This document shows positions 26,966 through 35,003 of a DNA stretch of 60,770 nt, in pieces; within the stretch, counting starts at the first letter, position 1; each line of letters starts with the position of its first letter. Under the pieces are notes generated by a model. It saw nothing but the letters and a program-made list of their open reading frames with translations, was not told where the DNA came from and did not search any database. The position numbers and the translations under genes are program-made. This stretch comes from Candidatus Gastranaerophilales bacterium. GTDB taxonomy: Bacteria; Cyanobacteriota; Vampirovibrionia; Gastranaerophilales; Gastranaerophilaceae. Where the stretch lies: positions 1-60,770 of the forward strand of contig CALUTG010000006.1 of the NCBI GenBank assembly GCA_944323615.1, written 5' to 3'.

Positions 26966-27973
26966 ATGCAAACAGCACAGGTTAACGGAGATAAGATTGT
27001 TTTAAAAGAAATTGATGAATTAGCTTTGGGCAGCAAGAAAGGCGCCATAGTAAAAGTACTTGGATGCGGGCTTTGCGGTTCGGATATTGTAAAATTTAAA
27101 CACCGAATTGCAAAAGACGGTGCAGTTTTGGGGCACGAAATAGTTGCAGTTATTGAAGAAATTAACACTGATACAAGCTTTAAAAAAGGAGATAAAATAG
27201 TAACTTCTCACCATATTCCTTGCTTTACCTGTACTTACTGCAAACACGGAAACTACTCTATGTGTTCGCATTTTAAAGAGACCAATATTATCCCCGGCGG
27301 ATTCAGCGAAAAAGTTTTTGTATCAGAAGAACATTTAAAAAACACCGCTTACAAAGTTCCGGATACTATGACAGATGAAGAAATCTCTTTCTATGAACCT
27401 CTCGGGTGCTGTATTAGAGCAATTAAACGCTGTAATCTCCAACAGGGAGACACAGCCCTCGTTGTCGGGCTGGGCTCTATAGGTTTATTGATGGGAGAAG
27501 CTCTGAAAGCTTCGGGAATAAAAGTCTACGGCTGTGACCTTCTTGAACATAGAATCTCTCTTGGCAACAATTTAGGAATTGAGTCCTACAATTCACGTGA
27601 ACTTGATAATTTTGACAGAATTATCAGAGAAAAAACAAACTCACTCGGAGTTGATGCCGTATTTATGACATCAGGAGCAGACAAAGCTATTGATGTTGCC
27701 CTTAAAACAATCCGGCTCGGAGGTAAAATCCTGGTATTTTCAAGTACCCCAAACAATATGGGATATCCTAATAACGATATTTATTATAAAGAATTGACCG
27801 TTATGGGGAGCTATTCTCCTTCTCCTGCTGACTTGAAAGACTCATTTGACCTTCTTGTTTCCGGAAAAGTCAATGTCAAAGGTATGACAACAGTTTATAA
27901 ATTAGATAATATACAACAGGCCTTTGATGACACAATTTCTAACAAGATTCTTAAAGCTTATATAAAGATGTAA
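26966..27973 (+). CDS. Zinc-dependent medium-chain alcohol/polyol dehydrogenase
   Basis: A 335-aa MDR-family oxidoreductase. The catalytic zinc ligands are probably Cys37 (CGLCGSD), His57 (GHE) and the Glu of EPLGC. Four structural-zinc cysteines are at 86, 89, 92 and 100 (CFTCTYCKHGNYSMC). The Rossmann motif is GLGSIGLLMG. The Asp in GCDLLEHR at the end of beta-2 points to NAD(H). The closest broad types are sorbitol/threonine dehydrogenases; the substrate is not determinable. The gene stands alone after a short AT-rich gap. Confidence 0.85.
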   Translation: MQTAQVNGDKIVLKEIDELALGSKKGAIVKVLGCGLCGSDIVKFKHRIAKDGAVLGHEIVAVIEEINTDTSFKKGDKIVTSHHIPCFTCTYCKHGNYSMCSHFKETNIIPGGFSEKVFVSEEHLKNTAYKVPDTMTDEEISFYEPLGCCIRAIKRCNLQQGDTALVVGLGSIGLLMGEALKASGIKVYGCDLLEHRISLGNNLGIESYNSRELDNFDRIIREKTNSLGVDAVFMTSGADKAIDVALKTIRLGGKILVFSSTPNNMGYPNNDIYYKELTVMGSYSPSPADLKDSFDLLVSGKVNVKGMTTVYKLDNIQQAFDDTISNKILKAYIKM

Positions 27974-27975
27974 GC

Positions 27976-28006
27976 TTGACAAAGCCCTAAAAATCGTAAA
28001 TAATAT
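27976..28006 (+). promoter_or_regulatory. Promoter pointing into the tiny hydrophobic ORF from its 3' side
   Basis: Consensus TTGACA (27976-27981) and TAATAT (28001-28006) with a long 19-base spacer. No gene follows on this strand. The first transcribed sequence folds into a long hairpin (ATAGGGA near 28011 pairs with TCCCTAT near 28059; AGAACC and AAGAG inside pair with GGTTCT and CTCTT). It would be antisense to the end of the ORF at 28062-28136. Confidence 0.45.
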
Positions 28007-28061
28007 GAGTATAGGGAAAGAACCCTAAGAGGGTTCGACTCTTAAGGTTCTTCTTAACTCC

Positions 28062-28136
28062 CTATTTTGCGAAAATGAGTGCTATGATTATCAATAAGAT
28101 AAGCCATAGCGCTTTTTCTGTTATCCAGATTTTCAC
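28062..28136 (-). CDS. 24-residue hydrophobic peptide, type I toxin-like
   Basis: A GTG at 28136 follows a good site (AAAGGTGG, seven bases) and opens a 24-codon frame: VKIWITEKALWLILLIIIALIFAK, a single membrane helix with Trp near one end and a terminal Lys. A possible promoter upstream on the minus strand is TTGGGA-17-TTAAAT within 28204-28235. The facing promoter at 27976 could make an antisense RNA. Size, hydrophobicity, ribosome site and antisense layout fit type I toxin-antitoxin modules, but no homology to a named toxin is seen. Confidence 0.5.
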   Translation of the reverse strand: MKIWITEKALWLILLIIIALIFAK

Positions 28137-28239
28137 ATCATCACCACCTTTCCGCTTTAGTCCACTTAACTTGTCTGTGTCGGAGGCGGCAGCAGGAGCT
28201 TACCCTATTTAAAATATTACAATATATTTTCCCAAAAGT

Positions 28240-29133
28240 CTAGACGATTACTTCAATAACATTCCCGTCATCATCCCATAATATCTTGCCTTTTGACGAT
28301 AAATTATGATATGTATAAACGTTGGTTATAAATTCTTTTCTAAATAATTTTTTTTGTACAAGGATTTTAACAATTTTATCTAAAAGGGTTGTACTTCCGG
28401 CAATTGTACCATCTGCAGATGCAGCCTTTTCTCCGTCATAGTATATTTTGGAATCAGCAAAAACAGTTTCTTTAATATTGCTGTAAGTTATAGGCAAAGC
28501 ATCACTAATCAACAAAACTTTATCTGCGGGTTTGGACTTAAAAAACAATCTTAAAGCATCATCCGAAACATGAACACCATCTGCAATAACTTCCGCATAA
28601 AGGTTATCATCAATTAGAGCCGAAAGAGCAGTACTCTTCCCCCGGTGAACAACTCCTGACATAGCATTAAAAGTATGAGTTACACCGTCAACCCTTGATA
28701 AATCTCCTCCTGTACAGTGCCCCGCCTGAACCTTTATCCCTTTTTCCTTCAGATAATCAATCAAACCCTTATCAAGTTCAGGCGCAAGGGTTACAATCTT
28801 TATAAAATCATCCTCAATCTTACGGTAATTATCGACCGTAAGCTCCATAAAGTGATCTGGGTTATGAATACCCTTCTTTAACGAATTAATAAAAATACCT
28901 TCCAAATGTACACCGAGAACTGAATCACAGCTTGCAGCAGCTTTTTTAATAATTTGAACCTGTCTTTTTATATTCTGAACCGAATCCGTGACCAGCGTTG
29001 GGAAGAAACCACCAACACCGATTTTTCTCAAATTTTTCGCCACAAAAAAGATTTCATCAACGTTTTTTGCGGTGTTAAAATCCACCCCAAATGCACCATG
29101 TAAATGCTGATCAATCATTAAAGGAGTTTCCAT
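28240..29133 (-). CDS. NagA-like amidohydrolase, short form
   Basis: A 297-aa member of the N-acetylglucosamine-6-phosphate deacetylase family. Metal and active-site motifs: IDQHLHG (7-13), VHLEG, AGHCTGG, THTFNAMSG, IADGVHV and LISDAL with the catalytic Asp. Family members are about 380 aa; here the N-terminal small beta domain is missing, since the metal HxH motif is almost at the start. GGAG precedes the ATG and the gene begins one base after murE ends, so it is in the cell-wall operon. It may recycle amino sugars. Specificity is not proven. Confidence 0.75.
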   Translation of the reverse strand: METPLMIDQHLHGAFGVDFNTAKNVDEIFFVAKNLRKIGVGGFFPTLVTDSVQNIKRQVQIIKKAAASCDSVLGVHLEGIFINSLKKGIHNPDHFMELTVDNYRKIEDDFIKIVTLAPELDKGLIDYLKEKGIKVQAGHCTGGDLSRVDGVTHTFNAMSGVVHRGKSTALSALIDDNLYAEVIADGVHVSDDALRLFFKSKPADKVLLISDALPITYSNIKETVFADSKIYYDGEKAASADGTIAGSTTLLDKIVKILVQKKLFRKEFITNVYTYHNLSSKGKILWDDDGNVIEVIV

Positions 29134-29134
29134 A

Positions 29135-30598
29135 TTATTCTCCTATAAAAATTTCCCTTACCTTTTCCCGATCATCAAAATGAATAGTTTCATTAGCCAA
29201 AATCTGATAATCTTCATGACCTTTTCCTGCAACAAGAACAACATCATTGGCATTTGCAAGCTTATACGCTTCTTTAATGGCAAGTTCTCTGTCCGGTTCG
29301 ACAATAACTTCATTAACTTTTTTAATACCAGCTAGAATATCTGTTATAATTTGCTGCGGATTCTCGGAACGCGGGTTATCACTGGTTACAATTACTTTGT
29401 CTGCGAGTCTTTCAGCAATTTCACCCATTTTCGGTCGTTTTGTAGCATCCCTGTCACCGCCGCAGCCAAAAATACAAATTAACTGCCCGCCTTGCGGTGT
29501 GATCTCTCTTGCAGCCTTAAGGACATTTTCCAACCCGTCAGGAGTATGTGCATAGTCAACAATGACAGCAGGTTTATTCACAACGATTTCAAATCTTCCT
29601 GCAACACCAGGAATTTTTTCAAGTACACGCAATGATTTTTCTATATCAAAATCCAGTGCAAGCGCTGTTGTTAAAGCTGCCAGAATATTATAGACAGAAA
29701 ACATACCATTCATAGCAAGTTTTGTTTTATATTCTTTTCCTTTAACAACACAGGTGAAAGCCGCACCATCATGCTCAAACACAATATCCTTAGCCATAAC
29801 ATCTGCTTCACGGTTAACCGCATAAGTATAGGTGCTCACCGTCGGAGAGATAACACCAAGGAAAGCTTCTGCATATTTATCATCAAGATTTATAACCGCA
29901 AAATCCCCAGCAACAAGCTGCGAAAATAAGAGAGCTTTTGCTTTAAAATAATTTTCCATTGTTATATGGAAATCAAGATGATCTTGAGTAAGATTGGTTA
30001 ACACTGCCCCGTTAAAATCACAGTAATCGACTCTATGCTGAACAAGAGAATGTGAACTGACTTCCATAACAACATTATCTATACATTTTTCATTAATATT
30101 GTATAAAAGGGCCTGCAACTCGGGAGCCTGAGGAGTTGTATGTTTAGCATCATGATAAGAATCATCACTGGAAAACTTATGCCCCAGCGTTCCTATGAGT
30201 GCACATTTTTGCCCGTTAGCTTCATATAATTTTTGTATAAGGTGGGTTACGGTGGTCTTGCCGTTAGTTCCGGTAACACCTATAACATTCAGCTTTCTGG
30301 AAGGATAGCCATAGAATAATGCAGCTATTTTCGCTATCATCTCATCCGTAGATGATACAACAATCTGCGGCAAATCAGCATTTAAACGTCTTTCAACAAC
30401 AAATACTGTTGCACCATTTGCAGCAGCTTCTTCTGCATATTCATGACCATCCACATGCTCACCTACAAGACAAATAAATATATCATTCGGTTGAGCCTTC
30501 TTTGAATTGTATGAAATTCCCTCTATCTCGTAGGAAGTATCCTCCAGGTTTACCAATTCAATATAATCAATTTCATCAATTAAAGTTCTAAGTCTCAT
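29135..30598 (-). CDS. murE: UDP-MurNAc-tripeptide ligase MurE, meso-DAP type
   Basis: Adds the third stem residue in peptidoglycan precursor synthesis. Motifs: P-loop GVTGTNGKTTVTHL, KHTTPQAPELQ, EVSSHSLVQHR, TNLTQDHLDFH, AGRFE and VDYAHTPDGLENVL. The DNPRSENP motif near the C-terminus is the recognised marker for meso-diaminopimelate rather than lysine. The start is the ATG at 30598 (GAGG five bases upstream), not the GTG two codons earlier. It follows the PBP gene by nine bases. Confidence 0.96.
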   Translation of the reverse strand: MRLRTLIDEIDYIELVNLEDTSYEIEGISYNSKKAQPNDIFICLVGEHVDGHEYAEEAAANGATVFVVERRLNADLPQIVVSSTDEMIAKIAALFYGYPSRKLNVIGVTGTNGKTTVTHLIQKLYEANGQKCALIGTLGHKFSSDDSYHDAKHTTPQAPELQALLYNINEKCIDNVVMEVSSHSLVQHRVDYCDFNGAVLTNLTQDHLDFHITMENYFKAKALLFSQLVAGDFAVINLDDKYAEAFLGVISPTVSTYTYAVNREADVMAKDIVFEHDGAAFTCVVKGKEYKTKLAMNGMFSVYNILAALTTALALDFDIEKSLRVLEKIPGVAGRFEIVVNKPAVIVDYAHTPDGLENVLKAAREITPQGGQLICIFGCGGDRDATKRPKMGEIAERLADKVIVTSDNPRSENPQQIITDILAGIKKVNEVIVEPDRELAIKEAYKLANANDVVLVAGKGHEDYQILANETIHFDDREKVREIFIGE

Positions 30599-30607
30599 AC
30601 ACACCTC

Positions 30608-32347
30608 TTAACTGTTATCTGTCAAATTCTTTGTTTTTCCGTTTATTTTATCCGGCTGAAGATTCAAAATATGCGTTATCTGAGTCGCAATCTCTTTAAA
30701 AATCGGAGTAGCAACTGTATTTCCCCAAATTTCGCCGCCCTGCGCGGAATCCACTATTACATATATTAAAACCTGCGGATTAGATGACGGCAGATAAGCT
30801 ACAATGGATGTATAAAGCTTATTTGTATATCCGGCTCCGTTTTCCTTTGGTTTTATAGAAGTTCCTGTCTTCGCTGCGACATTGAAGTTATCCATCTTTA
30901 CAGCAGTTTTTCCCCTGTTAATAGCTTCTGTCAAAAGCTCCGTAACAGCATGTGCATGCTCAGGAGTCATAACCTGAACTTTTTTAACTTTTATAGCCTC
31001 TTCTTCAGGAGAATATTTTATAACATGCGGAGTAATCCATGTACCTCCGTTCGCTATAGCAGATACTGCCGCAACCATTTGAATTGCAGTTACTGATGAA
31101 CCATAACCGTAGCCCATTGAAGCATGGTCAGAGGCATCCCACTTTGATGCTGGTTTTAAAAGCCCTACAGACTCACCAGGTAAATCAATTCCGGTTTTTT
31201 CACCAAAACCGAATTTTTTAAGCATACCGTAAAACTCGTTCCTGTCCATCATCTGAGCAACCAAAACCGAACCTACGTTGCTTGAGTGTTCAAAAAGATA
31301 AGCCAAATCAATCATACCCGGATTTGGATGCCTGTTGTAATCATAATTCTTTATAGTCCACCAGCCGACTTTTATTTTTCCCGTATCATTAATCTTTGTG
31401 TATTTGTTTATTTTGCCCAGTTCCATCGCAGAAGCAATTGTAATCGTCTTGAAAGTCGACCCCGGCGGAAAAACATCGGTTAATGTCCAATTCTTTGTTT
31501 GAAAACTTGTTGCGGATTTAAAATTATTCGGATCAAAATACGGATAAACAGCATATGCGAGAATTTCTCCGTTATTCGGATTTACAACTATAACAGCACC
31601 CCTAAGCGCCTTAAATTTCTGTATAGATTTCATTAAAGCTTTTTCGCACACATGCTGTACCGCAGCATCAATGGTAAGCGTAACATCCTGCCCCTTTACA
31701 GGTTTTGTGGCGGCAACCGGATCGGTAGAAATATTATAAATAACCTTGCCTTTAGGAGTTACCTCAAGATCAGATGCTTTGGTTACATTTTCAAGCTTAT
31801 CTTTTGCCGTTAATTCTACTCCGGAAGCCACATCTGCATCAAAATTGTAATACCCGAGAACATGAGCAGCAAGAGTGCCTTGAGGATAAGTACGTATGCT
31901 TTTTTTATCCATAGGTATTTCGCGAAGATTCAACTTTGCAATTTGATCTCTTGTATGCCTGTCAACATTCTTTTTTAAAGGAATCAGGGGTACATCCTGA
32001 TTAATTTTCTCCAGAAGAGTCATTTGAGACATTTTCAGAATTGGCGCAAGCATTTTAGCCAATTCTTCTGGTTTATGGACAATGTCATCTCTTCTTACAT
32101 AAATATCATAATAAACAGTGTCTGTTGCAAGTTTTATACCGTTTCTGTCAAAGATATTACCACGCATAACAAAAGAATTTGCTCTACGCTGGTTTTTGGC
32201 TTTTATTCTAAAATGTCTGATATCCAGAACCTGAACAGCAAACAGATATATAACAAACAGGGCTATAAGAATCAAAAAGATTATCTGAAGCCACATAAGA
32301 CGTTCAGAAAAAATCTTATTCTTATTAGGATTACCAGTTTGTCTCAT
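30608..32347 (-). CDS. ftsI: Class B penicillin-binding protein (FtsI/PBP2-3 type transpeptidase)
   Basis: About 579 aa: a short cytoplasmic tail, one membrane helix (about 18-40), a pedestal domain (RGNIFDRNG start), then the transpeptidase with Ser297 in PGSTFK, SSN (355-357) and the KTGTS box near 500. It crosslinks septal peptidoglycan with FtsW. GGGAG six bases before the ATG at 32347 decides the start; an upstream ATG at 32377 lacks a site. Context with murE supports ftsI over the elongation PBP2. Confidence 0.9.
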   Translation of the reverse strand: MRQTGNPNKNKIFSERLMWLQIIFLILIALFVIYLFAVQVLDIRHFRIKAKNQRRANSFVMRGNIFDRNGIKLATDTVYYDIYVRRDDIVHKPEELAKMLAPILKMSQMTLLEKINQDVPLIPLKKNVDRHTRDQIAKLNLREIPMDKKSIRTYPQGTLAAHVLGYYNFDADVASGVELTAKDKLENVTKASDLEVTPKGKVIYNISTDPVAATKPVKGQDVTLTIDAAVQHVCEKALMKSIQKFKALRGAVIVVNPNNGEILAYAVYPYFDPNNFKSATSFQTKNWTLTDVFPPGSTFKTITIASAMELGKINKYTKINDTGKIKVGWWTIKNYDYNRHPNPGMIDLAYLFEHSSNVGSVLVAQMMDRNEFYGMLKKFGFGEKTGIDLPGESVGLLKPASKWDASDHASMGYGYGSSVTAIQMVAAVSAIANGGTWITPHVIKYSPEEEAIKVKKVQVMTPEHAHAVTELLTEAINRGKTAVKMDNFNVAAKTGTSIKPKENGAGYTNKLYTSIVAYLPSSNPQVLIYVIVDSAQGGEIWGNTVATPIFKEIATQITHILNLQPDKINGKTKNLTDNS

Positions 32348-32377
32348 ACTTCTCTCCCGCATAATATATAATACCAT

Positions 32378-32668
32378 AACAGGAGCTGAATAAAAAACAA
32401 ATTAATAAAATTTACAAAAACCAGTTTCTAAAAAGCATGCCAATTTTTAAAAATAGGTGTAAAAAATACACCGATTGGGTAGTAACCTGTTGGGGTATTT
32501 TTAAGTGTAAATTTAGCACTTTATACAAAATATTTAATTATAGGCGGCTTTCGGCATATTTACAAAAGTTTACATACCCTCTTGACAAAATATTTTATAT
32601 GATGCATAATGAAATTGTAAAATGAAGTGTAAGAAAAACACTTAATAAAGATCACGGAGGTGATAATT
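32378..32668. other. Intergenic space with promoter and two small hairpins
   Basis: AT-rich, no gene. It contains GGTGTA-AAAAA-TACACC near 32456-32472, the promoter at 32582-32610, and AAGTGT-AAGAAAA-ACACTT (32625-32643) in the leader of the next gene. Confidence 0.5.
32582..32610 (+). promoter_or_regulatory. Strong promoter for the small NF-motif gene
   Basis: TTGACA (32582-32587), 17-base spacer, CATAAT (32605-32610). The transcript would have a leader of about 50 bases with a hairpin and then a GGAGGTG site. Confidence 0.7.
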
Positions 32669-32935
32669 ATGCAAGTAAATAGAATTAATAATAACATAAA
32701 CTTTAGAGAGAATAATCTGACAAGAAGCGTTAATTCAGAAAATGCTATCTTAATGCTCAGAGACCCGAATGCAGCGGTAAAGTTCCAAAAAAATCAGGAA
32801 TATGCTAGAATGGCAGACTCTGTTGACACTAACCCGTTTGTTTCTCTCGGTTATAAGTTATACAGAACTTTCAGCCAGATAAAGGTTAGAGAAAGATCTA
32901 ATGCCGAAAACAATAAATTTAGCGCAATCGCATAA
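32669..32935 (+). CDS. Small protein with NF-type N-terminus, unknown function
   Basis: An 88-aa protein with its own strong promoter, GGAGGTG six bases before the ATG and a strong terminator, so it is probably well expressed. It begins MQVNRINNNINFREN; the rest is polar and helical (AILMLRDPNAAVKFQKNQEYARM). There is no signal peptide or membrane helix. The gene at 50650 starts with the same ATGCAAGTAAAT bases and an Asn/Phe-rich stretch, suggesting a shared N-terminal element. The family is not recognised. Confidence 0.7.
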   Translation: MQVNRINNNINFRENNLTRSVNSENAILMLRDPNAAVKFQKNQEYARMADSVDTNPFVSLGYKLYRTFSQIKVRERSNAENNKFSAIA

Positions 32936-32972
32936 GTTTTTTCTATAATATAATACACACACATAATTTAGC

Positions 32973-33003
32973 AGCGATAATTGTGGTACAATTATCGCTT
33001 TTA
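32973..33003 (+). terminator. Terminator after the small NF-motif gene
   Basis: GCGATAATTGT (32974-32984), loop GGT, ACAATTATCGC (32988-32998), then TTTTA: an 11-bp perfect stem with a U-tract. Confidence 0.85.
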
Positions 33004-33137
33004 CTTATTTAGCAATAGATACTTAAAGCCGGATTGATTCGCTCACTATGACGCGGTTTAAAACTCAATAGAGCCTAGAGTAAGTTTTAGCGAATAATTC
33101 CAGATATAGAAAACTCACGACTCACAAATTACTCCCT

Positions 33138-35003
33138 TTACCCCTTAAGCATAACCATAAGCACAGATATATCTGCAGGTTTAACCCCGCCGATACGGGA
33201 TGCCTGTGCAAGGTTTTGAGGACGGACTTTTTCAAGTTTTTCGCGAGTTTCGGTCGAAATATGTTTTATCGCGGAATAATCAATATTTTCAGGGATTCTG
33301 TATTTTTCCAGCTTTTCTGCTGTTTCTACCTGCTGTTCCTGCCGTTTTAAATATCCGTCATATTTAATAAGAACTTCTACTTCGCCTGTAATATCTTCGC
33401 TCAAATTGAGCTTGCGGGTTTCTTCATCAAGTTCTTTAAACATTTCATAATTAACATTCGGACGTTTAAGAAGTTCTGCCAGACGAATTCCGCGGTCAAT
33501 ATGTTCTTCGTATTTGGCAAGAATTGAATTAACCTCATCCGTTGCCGGAAGTTTGGTTTCTTTTAAACGTTCCATCTCTTTTTGAATAGCTTCTTGTTTG
33601 GCTGTAAACCTTTTAAACTGTTCATCATCAATGAGTCCGATTTTATGACCGAGTTCCGTTAATCTTGAATCAGCATTATCCTGTCTTAATAGAAGCCTGT
33701 ATTCGGAGCGGGAAGTCAGCATTCTGTAAGGCTCCTGAATATCTTTTGTAACTAAATCATCAATAAGAGTTCCGATATAAGAGGAGCTTCTCGGAAGCTC
33801 AAGCATTTCTGAGGAATTGAGGTAATTAACAGAATTTATGCCTGCAATCAACCCTTGCGCGGCAGCTTCTTCATAACCGCTTGTCCCGTTAATCTGACCG
33901 GCAAAGAACAGTCCTTCAATATCTTTTGACATCAAAGAGTGCTTGGTCTGAATAGCCGGAACATAATCGTATTCAACCGCGTATGCGGGTTTAATAATAT
34001 GAGCATTCTCTAAACCCGGAAGAGAGCGAATCATTTCGACCTGAACGCATGCCGGAAGACTGGTTGAAAAGCCCTGAATATAAACTTCATAGGTATTTAA
34101 TCCTTCAGGTTCAATAAAAATATGGTGGGAAGGATTAGAAGCAAAACGTACAATTTTATCTTCAATAGACGGGCAGTAACGAGGTCCGACACCTTGGATA
34201 AGTCCCTGATACATCGGGGATTTGTCGAGATTTGCCCTGATAATATTGTGGGTATCTTCATTTGTTCTGGTTAAATAACACGGAACCTGTTTTCTTACGG
34301 GGCGGTTAGGTTTATAGGAATAAAAGCTGAGTTTATCATCACCGGGCTGAATCGTCATTTTGGAATAATCAATCGTCCGTTTATCCACTCTGGCAGGAGT
34401 TCCTGTTTTAAGTTTTTTTGTCAGGATTCCGTGTTCTCTAAGCCAGCCTGAAAGTCCTATTGCAGGCATCTCACCGAGTCTGCCGCCCGGATAGGCTTGA
34501 AGTCCTATATACATTTTCCCTTCAAGGGATGTTCCGGTTGTAAGTATTACGGCGCGGGCAGAGTATTCTATTCCATACTCGTCCATAGCACCCGTAATTT
34601 TTCCGTCTTTTACCCTTAGTTCAGTTATACAACACTGCTTAAGCCAGATATTCGGAGTGCTTTCCAGAATATGGCGCATATACTGGGTGTATTCTTTTTT
34701 ATCGGACTGTGCCCTTAAAGCGCGAACAGCAGGACCTTTAGATGAGTTAAGGGTTTTCATCTGAATGTAAGTTGCATCCGCGACTTCACCCATAACTCCG
34801 CCTAAGGCATCAATTTCTCTCACAAGAGTTGATTTTGCGGGACCACCAATAGCAGGGTTGCAGGGCTGGAGGGCAATGTTATCGAGGTTAAGTGTACACA
34901 AAAGAACATTGCAGCCCAGATGTGCGGCGCTAAGGGCTGCTTCACAACCGGCATGTCCTGCGCCTACCACTATTACATCAAACTTGTTATTAAGATAATC
35001 CAT
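33138..35003 (-). CDS. mnmG: tRNA uridine-34 carboxymethylaminomethyl synthesis enzyme MnmG
   Basis: FAD enzyme that, with MnmE, modifies wobble uridine 34. N-terminal FAD motif VVGAGHAGCEAALSAAHLG (12-30), CNPAIGGPAKSTLVREIDALGG, QFKSTLR-equivalent region and GQINGTSGYEEAAAQGL are intact, and the C-terminal helical domain ends RIGGVKPADISVLMVML. At 621 aa it is standard. Its start overlaps the alaS end by 14 bases, an unusual but tight pairing. Confidence 0.97.
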   Translation of the reverse strand: MDYLNNKFDVIVVGAGHAGCEAALSAAHLGCNVLLCTLNLDNIALQPCNPAIGGPAKSTLVREIDALGGVMGEVADATYIQMKTLNSSKGPAVRALRAQSDKKEYTQYMRHILESTPNIWLKQCCITELRVKDGKITGAMDEYGIEYSARAVILTTGTSLEGKMYIGLQAYPGGRLGEMPAIGLSGWLREHGILTKKLKTGTPARVDKRTIDYSKMTIQPGDDKLSFYSYKPNRPVRKQVPCYLTRTNEDTHNIIRANLDKSPMYQGLIQGVGPRYCPSIEDKIVRFASNPSHHIFIEPEGLNTYEVYIQGFSTSLPACVQVEMIRSLPGLENAHIIKPAYAVEYDYVPAIQTKHSLMSKDIEGLFFAGQINGTSGYEEAAAQGLIAGINSVNYLNSSEMLELPRSSSYIGTLIDDLVTKDIQEPYRMLTSRSEYRLLLRQDNADSRLTELGHKIGLIDDEQFKRFTAKQEAIQKEMERLKETKLPATDEVNSILAKYEEHIDRGIRLAELLKRPNVNYEMFKELDEETRKLNLSEDITGEVEVLIKYDGYLKRQEQQVETAEKLEKYRIPENIDYSAIKHISTETREKLEKVRPQNLAQASRIGGVKPADISVLMVMLKG

